In this document: in pieces, positions 37,451 through 47,324 of the stretch
Position numbering within the stretch: position 1 is the stretch's first letter
How the letters are laid out: every line of letters starts with the position of its first letter
Assembly (NCBI GenBank): GCA_021821195.1
Contig: JAKACT010000003.1
Coordinates: forward strand, 248,001 to 312,000
Length of the DNA stretch: 64,000 nt
Direction of reading: 5' to 3'
Source of the DNA: Pseudomonadota bacterium
Lineage (GTDB): Bacteria; Pseudomonadota; Gammaproteobacteria; Xanthomonadales; Xanthomonadaceae
Position numbers and translations under genes: made by a program
Notes under the pieces: model-generated
Database searches by the model: none
Told to the model about the DNA's origin: nothing
What the model saw: only the letters and a program-made list of their open reading frames with translations

Positions 37451-38095
37451 ATGAACGCCCCCGCCTTCGACCACAACCTGTACGCCGGCTGCGCCGCCCA
37501 GATCATCAGCCATACCCGAGAGCTGGCCGCCAAGGGATGGACCCCGGCCACCGCCGGCAATTTCTCCATCCGCATGGATGCCGACCACGCGGCCATCACC
37601 ATTTCGGGCAAGGACAAGGGCCGCCTGACCGAAGCCGACATCATGGTGGTCAACATGGCCAACGACCCGGTGGCCACCCACCACCGGCCGTCCGCCGAAG
37701 CCGCCCTGCATACCCACCTGTACCGCCGCTTCCCCGACGTGGGCGCGGTGCTGCACACCCACTCGCCCACCCAGACCATCGCCGGCCTGCTGTACGAAGA
37801 CCAGGGCCGCGTGCGCCTGCGCGGCTACGAGCTGTTCAAGGCGCTGCGCGGCCACACCACCCACGAAGCCGAGCTCGACCTGCCGGTGGTGCCGAATTCG
37901 CAGGACATGGACCAACTGACCACCAGCGTCGATGCGGTGCTGACCCAGCCCAACACCTGGGGTTACCTGATCGCCGGCCACGGCCTGTACGCATGGGGCC
38001 GCGACATCAGCGAAGCGCGCCGTCATCTGGACGCGTTCGAATTCCTGCTTGGCTGCGAACTGGAAATGCGCCGCCTGCGCGGCGCGGGAGCCTGA
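37451..38095 (+). CDS. mtnB: Methylthioribulose-1-phosphate dehydratase
   Basis: A 214-residue class II aldolase-fold enzyme that dehydrates 5-methylthioribulose-1-phosphate in the methionine salvage pathway. ATAGNFSIR holds the conserved loop, and [26 protein letters not shown] supplies two HTH zinc-binding motifs typical of MtnB. The sequence differs clearly from the fuculose-type paralogue upstream, for example the [15 protein letters not shown] segment. ATG 37451 was chosen over one at 37412 because the extra 13 residues are not family-like. It lies 1 base before the mtnD start region and forms an operon with mtnD and mtnC. Confidence 0.92.
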   Translation: MNAPAFDHNLYAGCAAQIISHTRELAAKGWTPATAGNFSIRMDADHAAITISGKDKGRLTEADIMVVNMANDPVATHHRPSAEAALHTHLYRRFPDVGAVLHTHSPTQTIAGLLYEDQGRVRLRGYELFKALRGHTTHEAELDLPVVPNSQDMDQLTTSVDAVLTQPNTWGYLIAGHGLYAWGRDISEARRHLDAFEFLLGCELEMRRLRGAGA

Positions 38096-38096
38096 C

Positions 38097-38654
38097 ATGA
38101 GCCGTTTGCGTATCTTCGACCATGACGCCCCGCAGGCGCCGCTGCTGGTCGCCCATGAGCCTGCCGGGATCGCCGCCGAGCTGGCGAAGATCGGCGTTGC
38201 CTTCGAGCAATGGCAGGCCGCGCAGCCGGTGCAGCCGGGCGATGCGCCGGAAACGATCATGGCCGCGTACCGGGCCGACATCGACCGGCTGGTGGCCGAG
38301 CGCGGCTTCCGCTGCGTCGACGTGGTCAGCATCGCGCCGGACAACCCGAACCGCGAGGCGATGCGCGCCAAGTTCCTCGACGAACACGCGCACAAGGAAG
38401 ACGAAGTGCGCTTCTTTGTCGCCGGCAGCGGGCTGTTCTCGCTGCACGTCGGCGACAAGGTGTACGAGGTCTTGTGCGAAGCCGGCGACCTGATCTCGGT
38501 GCCGGACGGCGCCACCCACTGGTTCGACATGGGCCCGGCGCCTAGCTTCGTCGCCATCCGCTTCTTCACCGAGCCGGACGGCTGGGTGGGCCATTTCACC
38601 GGCAGCGACATCGCGCAGCGGTTCCCGCGCCTCGAGGCGGGATCGGCGCTTTGA
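38097..38654 (+). CDS. mtnD: Acireductone dioxygenase
   Basis: A 185-residue cupin that oxidises acireductone (1,2-dihydroxy-3-keto-5-methylthiopentene) to the methionine precursor keto-acid and formate (Fe form), or to other products with Ni. Metal ligands are His97, His99 and Glu103 in [12 protein letters not shown], with a fourth His in GATHWFDMG. The start lies 1 base after the mtnB stop, and the stop overlaps mtnC by 4 bases (TTGA). Whether Fe or Ni is bound in vivo is not visible from sequence. Confidence 0.95.
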   Translation: MSRLRIFDHDAPQAPLLVAHEPAGIAAELAKIGVAFEQWQAAQPVQPGDAPETIMAAYRADIDRLVAERGFRCVDVVSIAPDNPNREAMRAKFLDEHAHKEDEVRFFVAGSGLFSLHVGDKVYEVLCEAGDLISVPDGATHWFDMGPAPSFVAIRFFTEPDGWVGHFTGSDIAQRFPRLEAGSAL

Positions 38655-39349
38655 CCACCATCCTCACCGACATCGAAGGCACCACCTCCTCGATTTCCTT
38701 CGTCAAGGACGTGCTGTTCCCGTATGCGCGCGCGAAACTGCCGGCGTTCGTCCGCGAGCACGGGCAGGAACCCGAGGTGCGCCGCTGGCTGGACGCGGTG
38801 GCGGTGGAGATTTCCGCCAGCGCCTGCCAGGACGCGGTGATCGTGGAAACCCTGCAGGGCTGGATCGACGAGGATCGCAAGCACACCGCGCTGAAGGCGT
38901 TGCAGGGCATGGTCTGGCAGGCCGGCTATCGTGAAGGTGATTTCACCGCGCCGCTGTACCCCGACGTGGCGCCGGCGCTGCGCGCATGGCATGCGGCCGG
39001 GCATCTGCTGGCGGTGTATTCGTCCGGTTCGGTGCCGGCGCAGAGGCTGCTGTTCGCGCATACCGATGCCGGCGACCTGACGCCGCTGTTCTCCGGCTTC
39101 TTCGATACCGAAGTGGGCGGCAAGCGGGAGGCCGCGAGCTATCGCGTCATCGCCGCGCGGCTCGAAAAAGCACCGGGCGAGATCCTGTTCCTGTCCGACG
39201 TGGTCGCCGAGCTCGACGCCGCGCGCGAAGCCGGACTGCGCACCGTGCTGCTGGACCGTCGCGAGGACTACCCGCAGCCGCGCACCGGCGATGCTGCCAA
39301 CGGGCACGCCCGAGCGGAATCGTTCGCCGACATCGACGCCGCTGCTTGA
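38651..39349 (+). CDS. mtnC: Enolase-phosphatase E1
   Basis: A 232-residue HAD-family bifunctional enzyme that enolises and dephosphorylates 2,3-diketo-5-methylthiopentyl-1-phosphate to acireductone, the step between MtnB and MtnD. The HAD nucleophile motif is DIEGTTSS (7-14); the second motif is VYSSGS and the later motif is [16 protein letters not shown]. The start is TTG 38651 within the mtnD stop, giving the normal N terminus (TTILTDIEG). It overlaps the exporter gene in turn (TTGA). The pathway upstream step (MtnA isomerase) is not in the window. Confidence 0.93.
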   Translation: MTTILTDIEGTTSSISFVKDVLFPYARAKLPAFVREHGQEPEVRRWLDAVAVEISASACQDAVIVETLQGWIDEDRKHTALKALQGMVWQAGYREGDFTAPLYPDVAPALRAWHAAGHLLAVYSSGSVPAQRLLFAHTDAGDLTPLFSGFFDTEVGGKREAASYRVIAARLEKAPGEILFLSDVVAELDAAREAGLRTVLLDRREDYPQPRTGDAANGHARAESFADIDAAA

Positions 39350-40218
39350 ACCCGCAGGCGCCCGATCGCCGCGCCACCGGCTGCGGCCTGCTGGCGATCC
39401 TGCTGTGGGCATCGCTGGCGCTGCTGACCACGCTGACCGCCGGGCTGCCGCCGTTCCAGGTGCTGGCCACCGGTTTCGGCGTGGCCGGCCTGCTCGGCCT
39501 TGCCCACGCGGCTGCGCGCGGCCGGGCCGGCTGGCGCGCGCTGCGGCAGCCGCCGGCGGCACTGGCGCTGGCCACCACTGCCCTGTTCGGCTACCACGCG
39601 CTCTATTTCATCGCGCTCAAGCGCGCGCCCGCACTGGAAGCCAACCTGCTGAACTACCTGTGGCCGCTGCTGATCGTGCTGTTCGCCGGCTTCCTGCCCG
39701 GCGTGCGGGTGCGCGGCGGGCAGTGGCTCGGCACCCTGCTGGGGCTGGCGGCGGCGGTGGTGCTGATCACCCGCGGCAGCACCGTCAGCCTCCGCGCCGA
39801 TTACCTGCCCGGCTACGCCGCGGCGCTGGGTGCGGCGGTCATCTGGGCGGCGTATTCGGTCCTCAACCGCCGCCATGCCAATGTCCCCAGCGCGGCCATC
39901 GCCCTGCCCTGCGTGCTGGTGGCCGTGCTTGGCGCGGCGGCGCACGCGGCATTCGAGACCACCGTCCAGCCCGAGCCGGGCCAGTGGCTGGCGCTGTTGG
40001 GCATGGGCGTCGGCCCGGTGGGCGCGGCGTTCCTGCTGTGGGACATCGGCACCAAGCGCGGCGACATCGCCCTGCTCGGCAGCCTGTCCTACCTCGCGCC
40101 GCTGCTGTCCACCCTGCTGCTGGTCATCGCCGGGCAGGCGCAGCCGCACGTATCGCAGGCTCTCGCCATCGCGCTACTGCTGCTTGGGGCTTGGTTGAGC
40201 GTGCGCAGGGCTGGATAG
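39346..40218 (+). CDS. EamA-family (DMT) membrane exporter
   Basis: A 290-residue ten-segment membrane protein made of two EamA repeats ([17 protein letters not shown] and [19 protein letters not shown] are equivalent starts). The [22 protein letters not shown] segment near the end resembles aromatic amino-acid exporters of the YddG kind. The start is TTG 39346, overlapping the mtnC stop (TTGA), which also fits the hydrophobic N terminus. Co-translation with methionine salvage genes hints at export of a methylthio-compound, methionine or another amino acid, but substrate cannot be inferred from sequence. Confidence 0.85.
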   Translation: MNPQAPDRRATGCGLLAILLWASLALLTTLTAGLPPFQVLATGFGVAGLLGLAHAAARGRAGWRALRQPPAALALATTALFGYHALYFIALKRAPALEANLLNYLWPLLIVLFAGFLPGVRVRGGQWLGTLLGLAAAVVLITRGSTVSLRADYLPGYAAALGAAVIWAAYSVLNRRHANVPSAAIALPCVLVAVLGAAAHAAFETTVQPEPGQWLALLGMGVGPVGAAFLLWDIGTKRGDIALLGSLSYLAPLLSTLLLVIAGQAQPHVSQALAIALLLLGAWLSVRRAG

Positions 40219-40256
40219 TTCCCTTACCGCACCGACGAGGCCGGTGTCGCTGCCGC

Positions 40257-41624
40257 TCAGGGCCGGTAATCGAGTAGGGAATAGGTCGTGCTGGCAGTCA
40301 CTTCCCCACGCCAGCGGTCGAAGGCGCGCACCTCGATGCGATGTTCGCCGGCAGCGAGCTTGGTCGGCAGCGCGGCGCGCCACAGGTGCGCGGATACCTC
40401 GGCTTCCGGCGAGCGGTCGTAGCCGCGCAGCGCGGTGGCTTCATCGTCACGCCGGTTTTCCGCCATCAGCCGCGGATCGGGCTGCAGCACCTTCTTCATC
40501 GGCATCCACTCGCCGCCATCGACGCGGAACTCGACGCGGGTGTCGTCATCGCCCATGTAGACGTTGGCGAACACGCCCCAGGCCGGATAGGCGCCGCGCC
40601 GCAGCACCTTGGGCGCGTGCAGGCCGATCTGGCTGTCCGCGGCATCGCGGGCCGCGTGCCAGGCCAGCGCATAGTCGCCGCCGGCCTTCACCGTCAGCAG
40701 CGCATAGCCATTGGGCGTGCCGTCGGACATGGTGGCGTCGGGGATGCCGTCGGCGTCCCGGGCACCGGCCCAGTACGAACCGCAGGCCGCGCCGAGGTTG
40801 AACTCGTGCAGCGGCTTCGCTCCCATCCAGCCGTCGGCGGCGGCGTGGTGGTAGTGGCGCTGGCTGTGGTTGTGCGCGCTCAGCACCAGCACGTGCGGGA
40901 ACGGCGCCAGCAGGGCGAACAGGCGATGGCGGTCGGCGTCGCGGAAGCTGTCCTTGGCGGCATCCTCGAACAGCGGGATGTGCATCGCCAGCACCAGCAG
41001 GCGGTCGCGTGGCAGGGTCGGCAGCCAGCGTTCAAGGAAAGCGAACTGGTCTTCGCGGAAGCCACCGATATAGGCAGGCTTCTGGCCGGGCCGGTAGATC
41101 ACGTCATCCAGCACGACGATGTTGGCCAGCGCGGTCTGGCGGGCAAAAGTGTCCGGGCCGATGCGCTGGTGGAACAGGTTCAGCGACGCCTCGTCGCTGG
41201 TCGTACCCGGATCCACGTCGTGGTTGCCGGGGGCATGCAGCCACGGCACGCCCAGCGATTCGGTGATCTTCTTCACCGCCGGCAGCAGCGCCGGCACGTC
41301 GTCGACCAGATCGCCCAGGGTCACGCCCAGACGCGCCCCGTGCCGGCCCTGCAGCGGTTGCACGATGTCGCGGCGGAAGTAGTCCACATCATCGTTGGAC
41401 TTCACCTGCGGGTCGCCGAATACCAGCACCTGCGCGGAATCGCCGGCCAGGGTGCGCGGCGCGCGCCGGTAGTCGATGCAGCCCGGCGTGCCGGCGCGCC
41501 CGGCGCGTGGCAGCGGCAACGGCGCCTCCACGCTGACCGGCACGCAGGCCGCCACGTCGGTGGACGCTTGCGCAGCAAGGGGTAGCAGCAGGGGGAACAG
41601 CAAGACGAGGAGACGCGTGCGCAT
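40257..41624 (-). CDS. Periplasmic calcineurin-like metallophosphoesterase
   Basis: A 455-residue secreted phosphoesterase with signal peptide (MRTRLLVLLFPLLLPLAAQA). The metal-ligand series is intact: GDPQVK, GDLVDD, GNHDVDPG, AMHIP and SAHNHSQ. It is followed by a C-terminal beta-rich calcineurin_C-type domain (about 330-455) ending TYSLLDYRP. The family binds two metal ions and cleaves phospho-mono- or diesters. ATG 41624 gives the signal peptide; the longer frame has no signal. It is divergent from the diguanylate cyclase by 46 bases. Substrate unknown; nucleotides or phospholipids are possible. Confidence 0.85.
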   Translation of the reverse strand: MRTRLLVLLFPLLLPLAAQASTDVAACVPVSVEAPLPLPRAGRAGTPGCIDYRRAPRTLAGDSAQVLVFGDPQVKSNDDVDYFRRDIVQPLQGRHGARLGVTLGDLVDDVPALLPAVKKITESLGVPWLHAPGNHDVDPGTTSDEASLNLFHQRIGPDTFARQTALANIVVLDDVIYRPGQKPAYIGGFREDQFAFLERWLPTLPRDRLLVLAMHIPLFEDAAKDSFRDADRHRLFALLAPFPHVLVLSAHNHSQRHYHHAAADGWMGAKPLHEFNLGAACGSYWAGARDADGIPDATMSDGTPNGYALLTVKAGGDYALAWHAARDAADSQIGLHAPKVLRRGAYPAWGVFANVYMGDDDTRVEFRVDGGEWMPMKKVLQPDPRLMAENRRDDEATALRGYDRSPEAEVSAHLWRAALPTKLAAGEHRIEVRAFDRWRGEVTASTTYSLLDYRP

Positions 41625-41670
41625 CCGTGGATTATGCGCGGCCAACGCCGCCTGGACTAGAATCCCCGCC

Positions 41671-43521
41671 ATGGGGATGGGATACGCGCTGCGCATGCAG
41701 GGAGCACGTCGGCTGGCCAGCTGGCTGTTGATGCTGGCTGCCTGCCTGTGCGCGCTACCGGCGGCGGCAACCGAACCGACCCTGCGCCTGGGCGCTGGCG
41801 AATCCAGCTTCCCGCTGGCCGGCGCGGTGCGCTACTGGCACGACACCTCCGCCGAGGCCACGCCGGAACAGGCCTTCGCCCGCGCCGGTGCGAACCAGTT
41901 CGCGCCGCTGCCGGACGGCAATCCGGCGCTCGGCTTCCAGACTGGCGCCTATTGGTTCCACCTGCCGGTGGAGAACGGGCAGCGCGACGAGCCGCTGTGG
42001 ATCCTAGTGCAGGAATACGCGCTGAGCGACCGGCTCGATGTGTACCTGCGCCATCCCGATGGCCACGTGGAACACACGGCCGGCGGCGACCATATCCCGT
42101 TTGCCGACCGCTTCATCCGCTACCGCCACCCCAACTTCCGCCTCAACCTACCGGCCGGGCAACGGATGGAGCTGCTGGTGCGCGTGCAGAGCGAAAGCTC
42201 GATGCAGGTGCCGCTGGCGCTGTACACGCCCAAGGCGTTCGCCGAACTGCTGCGCGACGCGCAGTTCTCCAACGGCTTGTACTACGGCATCGTGCTGGCG
42301 TTGCTCTGCTACAACCTCGTGCTGTGGCTGATGCTGCGCGATGCCAGTTATTTCTGGTACCTGCTGCATACCGGCGCGTTCGGGCTGGTGCTGTTCACCC
42401 TCAACGGCTATGGCTTCGAGTACCTGTGGCCAACGTCCGCCTGGCTGGCCGACGCATCCATCCCGCTGTCCATCTGTCTTGCCCTGATCGGCATGCAGCT
42501 GTTTGCACGCAGCTTCCTCGACCTGCGCACGCGCTGGCCAGCTGGGGACAAAGTGTGTCTGGGCGTGGTGGCATTCTTCGCCATGCTGGGCGTGGCGGCG
42601 ACCTGGCTGCCCTACAGCATCGCCACCCCGATCGCCTCGCGCGCGGTGCTGCTGGGGGTGGCCTGGATCATCATCGCCACCGTGGTGATGCTGCGCCGCG
42701 GCTACCAGCCGGCACGGCTGTTCCTGCTGGCCTGGTCGCTGTTCCTGAGCGGCACGGCGGCGTTCACCCTGCTGGCGTTCGGCGCGCTGCCGCAGAACTT
42801 CTGGACCCAGAACGGCGTCCAGATCGGCTCCGCGCTGGAACTGCTGCTGCTCTCGCTGGCGCTGGGCAGGCGCTACGCCAGCCTGCGCGAGGAAAACATC
42901 CGCATCGTGCAGGAAACCAACGAAAAGCTGGAGCGCGGCCTGATCGACCGCACCCGCGAGCTGCGCACGACCATGGCCAAGCTGGGCGAAGCCAACGTCA
43001 AGCTGCAGGAATACAGCCGTCGCGACCCGCTCACCGGCACCTACAACCGCCGCCATTTCCGCGAAGCGTTCGCGCAGATGCTGGAAGCGCGCAAGGGCAG
43101 CGGCCGCCAGGTCGCCCTGCTGCTGCTGGACCTGGACTTCTTCAAGCGGATCAACGACAGCCACGGCCATCCAGCCGGCGACAGCTGCCTGGTCGAGGCG
43201 GCGCGCCGGATCGAAGAGGTCGCGGCGCAGCGCGGCGGGCTGGTGGCCCGGTTCGGCGGCGAGGAGTTCGTGGTGGCGCTGGCCTGCCGCGATGCCCAGG
43301 ACGCCCTGCAGGTGGCCGAAGCGATCCGCCTGCGCATCCAGCAGGAACCCGTGCGCCATGAGGCGCTGGCCATCCGCCTGAGCGTGAGCATCGGCATCCA
43401 CACGGTGTCCAGCGATCGTGGCAGCAGCGCGGAGGAAATCATCCGCATCGCCGACGAGGCCCTGTACCGCGCCAAGGACGACGGCCGCAACTGCGTGCGG
43501 CATTCGCTCACAACCGCCTGA
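41671..43521 (+). CDS. 7TM-DISM receptor diguanylate cyclase
   Basis: A 616-residue membrane protein. It has a signal-like N terminus, a periplasmic 7TMR-DISMED2 sensor domain (about 40-200), seven membrane segments (about 205-400), a coiled-coil linker (REENIRIVQETNEKLERGLI) and a GGDEF domain (about 460-610). The catalytic motif is GGEEF in LVARFGGEEFVVAL, active in many cyclases. The inhibitory I-site RxxD, five residues before, is absent (the region reads AAQRGGLVA), so product inhibition is probably lost. It would make c-di-GMP from two GTP in response to a periplasmic ligand. ATG 41677 or 41695 are alternative starts. Confidence 0.9.
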   Translation: MGMGYALRMQGARRLASWLLMLAACLCALPAAATEPTLRLGAGESSFPLAGAVRYWHDTSAEATPEQAFARAGANQFAPLPDGNPALGFQTGAYWFHLPVENGQRDEPLWILVQEYALSDRLDVYLRHPDGHVEHTAGGDHIPFADRFIRYRHPNFRLNLPAGQRMELLVRVQSESSMQVPLALYTPKAFAELLRDAQFSNGLYYGIVLALLCYNLVLWLMLRDASYFWYLLHTGAFGLVLFTLNGYGFEYLWPTSAWLADASIPLSICLALIGMQLFARSFLDLRTRWPAGDKVCLGVVAFFAMLGVAATWLPYSIATPIASRAVLLGVAWIIIATVVMLRRGYQPARLFLLAWSLFLSGTAAFTLLAFGALPQNFWTQNGVQIGSALELLLLSLALGRRYASLREENIRIVQETNEKLERGLIDRTRELRTTMAKLGEANVKLQEYSRRDPLTGTYNRRHFREAFAQMLEARKGSGRQVALLLLDLDFFKRINDSHGHPAGDSCLVEAARRIEEVAAQRGGLVARFGGEEFVVALACRDAQDALQVAEAIRLRIQQEPVRHEALAIRLSVSIGIHTVSSDRGSSAEEIIRIADEALYRAKDDGRNCVRHSLTTA

Positions 43522-43545
43522 GCCGGCGGCCGGCCCGGGCCGGGG

Positions 43546-44154
43546 TCAGCCGCGCCTTGCCGCCAACACGCGTCTGGCATCCTCCAGCGACAACCCGCGC
43601 GCGCGCAGCAGTACCGTGAGGTGGTACAGCAGGTCGGCGGCTTCGCCCAGCAGCGCGGCTTCGTCCTGCGCCACCGCCGCCAGCGCGGTTTCGACGCCCT
43701 CCTCGCCCACCTTCTGGGCGATGCGGCGGACGCCGGACTCGAACAACTTCGTGGTGTAGCTGCCCTGCGGACGCTCGTGCTCGCGCTGGGCGATCAGCGC
43801 ATCGAGTTCGGCCAATCCGTCCGCAGGCGCGGCCGGGAAGCAGCTGGCGCGCTGCAGGTGGCAGGTCGGTCCGTGCGGATGCGCCTGCAACAGCAGGGTG
43901 TCGGCATCGCAGTCGGTCTCGATGGATACAAGCTCCAGCACATGGCCGGAGGCCTCACCCTTGGTCCACAGCCGGCCCTTGCTGCGGCTGTAGAAAGTCA
44001 CATTGCCGCTGGCCAGGGTGACGCTTAACGCCTGCCGGTCCATGTAGCCCAGCATCAGCACGCGCAGCGTGGCGGCGTCCTGCACGATGGCCGGCAGCAG
44101 GCCAGCCTGCTTGTCCCATGCCAGTGCGTCGATGTCGAACGTCGTCGTGCTCAT
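43546..44154 (-). CDS. hisI: Bifunctional phosphoribosyl-AMP cyclohydrolase / phosphoribosyl-ATP pyrophosphatase
   Basis: A 202-residue fused HisI-HisE protein performing steps 2 and 3 of histidine synthesis. The HisI half (about 1-115) has [20 protein letters not shown] and the Zn-binding Cys in CDADTLLL and [10 protein letters not shown]. The HisE half (about 120-202) has [19 protein letters not shown] and [17 protein letters not shown], the acidic pyrophosphatase pattern. It is last in the his operon, overlapping hisF by 4 bases, and convergent with the diguanylate cyclase gene 24 bases away. No obvious terminator was seen in that gap. Confidence 0.95.
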   Translation of the reverse strand: MSTTTFDIDALAWDKQAGLLPAIVQDAATLRVLMLGYMDRQALSVTLASGNVTFYSRSKGRLWTKGEASGHVLELVSIETDCDADTLLLQAHPHGPTCHLQRASCFPAAPADGLAELDALIAQREHERPQGSYTTKLFESGVRRIAQKVGEEGVETALAAVAQDEAALLGEAADLLYHLTVLLRARGLSLEDARRVLAARRG

Positions 44155-44921
44155 GGCCGCACCTCGATGCCCTGCCCATGCAGGAATTGCTTGAGTTCCG
44201 GGATGGCGATCGCACCGGAGTGGAACACGCTGGCCGCCAGCGCGGCGTCCACGTCCGCCTCGAGGAAGGCCTCGGCGAAGTGCGACATCGCGCCTGCGCC
44301 GCCCGATGCCACCAGCGGCACGTGGCACACGGCGCGTGCTGCCCGCAGTTGCTCGATGTCATAACCGGCGCGCACGCCGTCGCTGCCCATGCAGTTCAGG
44401 ACGACCTCGCCCGCGCCCAGCCGCTGCGCTTCGATGATCCAGTCCAGCGTCAGGCGGCCGGGGACGCGCATCGCATCCGGGCTGCCGGTGTGGCTGCGCA
44501 CCCGCCATTGCCCGTCGTCCTCGCGCACCGAATCGATGCCCACCACCACGCACTGCACGCCGAACGCCTCGGCCAGTTCCGTGATCAGCGCAGGCCGCTC
44601 CAGCGCCGGCGTGTTGATGGAAATCTTGTCGGCGCCTGCGCGCAGCACCGCGCGCGCCTCCTCGACGCTGCGGATCCCGCCGGCCACGCAGAACGGGATA
44701 TCGATGAGGCGAGCCACCCGCTCCACCCAGTCGCGAGCCACGCTGCGCCCTTCGGGGCTGGCGGCGATGTCGTAGAACACCAGTTCGTCGGCACCGGCAT
44801 CGCGGTAGCGCAGCGCCAGATCGACGATGTCGCCCATGTCGACATGGTCGCGGAAGCGCACGCCCTTGACCACGCGGCCATCGCGCACATCGAGGCAGGG
44901 AATGATGCGGCGGCTCAACAT
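44151..44921 (-). CDS. hisF: Imidazole glycerol phosphate synthase, cyclase subunit
   Basis: A 256-residue TIM-barrel subunit that uses ammonia from HisH to convert PRFAR to imidazole glycerol phosphate and AICAR. It opens [19 protein letters not shown] with the catalytic Asp, and later has [10 protein letters not shown] with the second catalytic Asp, and phosphate-binding loops GGIRS and [11 protein letters not shown] 44921 overlaps the hisA stop by 7 bases (44915-44921). AICAR released here feeds purine synthesis. Residue conservation suggests a functional enzyme. Confidence 0.96.
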   Translation of the reverse strand: MLSRRIIPCLDVRDGRVVKGVRFRDHVDMGDIVDLALRYRDAGADELVFYDIAASPEGRSVARDWVERVARLIDIPFCVAGGIRSVEEARAVLRAGADKISINTPALERPALITELAEAFGVQCVVVGIDSVREDDGQWRVRSHTGSPDAMRVPGRLTLDWIIEAQRLGAGEVVLNCMGSDGVRAGYDIEQLRAARAVCHVPLVASGGAGAMSHFAEAFLEADVDAALAASVFHSGAIAIPELKQFLHGQGIEVRP

Positions 44922-45649
44922 GCCAGTGCCTCGCGCAGGTCGACACGGCCTTCCAGCAATGCCTTGCCCAGCACCGCGCCGCTGCATCCCGCCGCGCGCG
45001 CGGCGCCGGCATCGGCCACGTCGCGGATACCACCACTGGCCTGCACGCGCAGGTCCGGGTGGCGTTCGCACAGGCGCCGATACAGCTCGATGTTCGGCCC
45101 GGCCAGCATGCCGTCACGGGCGATGTCGGTGCACAACAGATGGACCAACCCGGCATCGGCATGGCGCGCCAGCACCTCGTCGAGCGTCTCCTCCGCGACC
45201 TGGGTCCAGCCGTGCACCGGCAGGCGCCACGCCCCCGCCTCGTCCTGCCGCGCATCCAGCGCGACGGTGATGCGGTCGCCACCGAAATCCGCCAGCCATT
45301 CCGCCACGGTGCCGGGCGCGCGCACCGCCAGCGAGCCGATCACCACCCGCGCGGCGCCGGCATCGAGCAGGGTCGTCAGGTCCGCGCGCGAGCGCACCCC
45401 GCCGCCGGTCTGCACCTGCAGTCCGGTCTGCGCGACGATCGCGCGCAGCAGCGGCAGCAGGGTGTAACCCCCCGCCTTGGCCGCATCCAGATCGACTAGG
45501 TGCAGCCACTTGGCACCCGCTTGCGCGTAGCGCACGGCGAACGCCAGCGGGTCGTCGCCGTAGCGCGTCTCGTCGGCGTAGTCGCCCTGGCGCAGCCGCA
45601 CCACGCGGCCGCCGCGCACGTCGATGGCGGGATAGACGGTGAAGCTCAT
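44915..45649 (-). CDS. hisA: Phosphoribosylformimino-AICAR isomerase (HisA)
   Basis: A 244-residue TIM-barrel isomerase converting ProFAR to PRFAR (step 4). Catalytic Asp residues appear in [15 protein letters not shown] (the ID) and in [10 protein letters not shown]. Phosphate-binding GG repeats are QTGGGVRS and QASGGIRD. The start ATG 45649 is chosen over one 12 bases upstream because it overlaps the hisH stop by 4 bases (ATGA), as elsewhere in this operon. It is related to HisF by the same (beta-alpha)8 half-barrel duplication. Confidence 0.95.
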   Translation of the reverse strand: MSFTVYPAIDVRGGRVVRLRQGDYADETRYGDDPLAFAVRYAQAGAKWLHLVDLDAAKAGGYTLLPLLRAIVAQTGLQVQTGGGVRSRADLTTLLDAGAARVVIGSLAVRAPGTVAEWLADFGGDRITVALDARQDEAGAWRLPVHGWTQVAEETLDEVLARHADAGLVHLLCTDIARDGMLAGPNIELYRRLCERHPDLRVQASGGIRDVADAGAARAAGCSGAVLGKALLEGRVDLREALAC

Positions 45650-46245
45650 GTCGGGTTCCATTGCAGGAAATTGGCCAGCAGCCGCGCGCCGGTGGCGGAA
45701 GATCGCTCGGGGTGGAACTGCGCGCCGGCCACGCGTCCACGCGCGACCATCGCCGCGAAACGTTCACCGTGGCGGCAGGCGGCGATGCAATCGTCGGTGA
45801 CGGGCGCGGCATAGCCGTGCACGAAATAGGAGCGCGCATCGCTGCCGATGCCGTCGAGGAGCGGCGATGCGGCGACCTGCTCGAGCGTGTTCCAGCCCAT
45901 GTGCGGCACCCGCAGGCCCGGCCCGCCGGCGAGTTTTCGCACCCGCCCGGGCAACAGGCCAAGGCAGTCCACGCCGCCTTCCTCGGAAGATTCGAACAGC
46001 AGCTGCATGCCCAGGCAGATGCCCAGCAGCGGCACCTGCAACGCCGGCAGCACCTCGGCGAAACCGCGCTCGCGCAGCAGCGCCATCGCCGGCCCGGACG
46101 CACCCACGCCAGGCAGCAGCACCCGCGGCGCATCCGCAAGGCCAGCGGCATCGCGCACGATGCGCGGGCGTGCGCCGAGCCGTTCCAGCGCGTAGCAGAC
46201 CGAGCCGAAATTGGCCCCGCCGGCGTCGATCACCGCGATGTCCAT
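45646..46245 (-). CDS. hisH: Imidazole glycerol phosphate synthase, glutaminase subunit
   Basis: A 199-residue class I glutamine amidotransferase that supplies ammonia to HisF. The nucleophile Cys is in [10 protein letters not shown], and the His-Glu pair is in [14 protein letters not shown] and the PHMGWN oxyanion region are typical of HisH. The ATG at 46245 overlaps the hisB stop by one base; a GTG 3 bases upstream overlaps by four and is also possible. The gene keeps the order hisB-hisH-hisA-hisF. Confidence 0.95.
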   Translation of the reverse strand: MDIAVIDAGGANFGSVCYALERLGARPRIVRDAAGLADAPRVLLPGVGASGPAMALLRERGFAEVLPALQVPLLGICLGMQLLFESSEEGGVDCLGLLPGRVRKLAGGPGLRVPHMGWNTLEQVAASPLLDGIGSDARSYFVHGYAAPVTDDCIAACRHGERFAAMVARGRVAGAQFHPERSSATGARLLANFLQWNPT

Positions 46246-47324
46246 CACAGCAGGCCCTTGGTCGAAGGCAGCTCGGCGCCTTCACGCCTGATGGCTTGTC
46301 GCAGTGCCCGCGCCAGCGCCTTGAAGCAGGCCTCGATCTGGTGGTGGTCATTCTCGCCCTGCACCTCCAGGTGCAGGTTCAAGCCCGCGGCATCGCAGAG
46401 CGAACGGAAGAAATGCGGCACCAGTTCGGTGGGCAGGTCGCCCACGCGCTCGCGGCGCAGCGCACCCTCGAACACGAAGTATGGCCGCCCGGAAAAGTCC
46501 AGCGCGGCGCTGGCCAGGCATTCGTCCATCGGCAGGATGAAGCCGTAGCGGCCGATCCCGCGCTTGTCGCCCAGCGCTTCGCGCAGCGCCTGCCCCAACG
46601 CCAGCGCGGTGTCCTCGACCGTGTGGTGCTCGTCGATGTGCAGGTCGCCATCGCAGCGGATGCGCAGCTCGAAGCCGCCGTGCTTGCCGATCTGTTCCAG
46701 CATGTGGTCGAAGAACGCCAGCCCGGTGGCGATCCGTGGCTCGGCCACGCGGTCCAGATCCACTTCGACGCGGACCTTGGTCTCCTTGGTGTTGCGCACG
46801 ACCGTCGACTGGCGCGGCGCATCGGCAAGCGCATGCGCAATCCCGGCCCAGTCCCAGTCGCCACCGAACTGTGCGGTGGCAAGCTGGAAGCCGCGGATCT
46901 TCAGGTTGTCGGCGAACTGGAGGTCCGTCTGACGGTCGCCGACCATCGCGCTGCGCGCCCAGTCGATGCTCCGGTCCTGCAGCAGGGCCGTCATCATGCC
47001 CAGGCCGGGCTTTCGGTTCGGGCTGTTGTCGGCGGGCAGGCTGCAGTCGATCAGTTCATCGCGAAACACGACCCCCTGGCTCTCGAACACCTGCCGCATC
47101 AGCGCGTGCGGGCCATCGAAAGAGGCGCGCGGATACGCCTCGGTGCCCAGCCCGTCCTGGTTGCTGACGATCACGAACTGGTAGCCGGCATCGCGCAGCT
47201 TCAACAGCGCGGGGATCACGCCCTGAACGAAGCGCAGCTTCTCGAACGCATCGATCTGGAAGTCGGCGGGCTCCTCGATGAGCGTACCGTCGCGGTCCAC
47301 GAACAGGATCGGCTGCAGGCTCAT
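46245..47324 (-). CDS. hisB: Bifunctional histidinol-phosphatase / imidazoleglycerol-phosphate dehydratase
   Basis: A 359-residue fusion typical of gammaproteobacteria. The N-terminal HAD phosphatase (about 1-165) has [11 protein letters not shown] with the nucleophile Asp and SNQDGLGT. The C-terminal dehydratase (about 168-359) has the Mn-binding motifs [16 protein letters not shown] and [21 protein letters not shown]-type His clusters. It performs steps 6 (dehydratase) and 8 (phosphatase). ATG 47324 overlaps the hisC stop by 4 bases. A longer upstream frame is rejected because it lies over hisC. Confidence 0.95.
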   Translation of the reverse strand: MSLQPILFVDRDGTLIEEPADFQIDAFEKLRFVQGVIPALLKLRDAGYQFVIVSNQDGLGTEAYPRASFDGPHALMRQVFESQGVVFRDELIDCSLPADNSPNRKPGLGMMTALLQDRSIDWARSAMVGDRQTDLQFADNLKIRGFQLATAQFGGDWDWAGIAHALADAPRQSTVVRNTKETKVRVEVDLDRVAEPRIATGLAFFDHMLEQIGKHGGFELRIRCDGDLHIDEHHTVEDTALALGQALREALGDKRGIGRYGFILPMDECLASAALDFSGRPYFVFEGALRRERVGDLPTELVPHFFRSLCDAAGLNLHLEVQGENDHHQIEACFKALARALRQAIRREGAELPSTKGLL

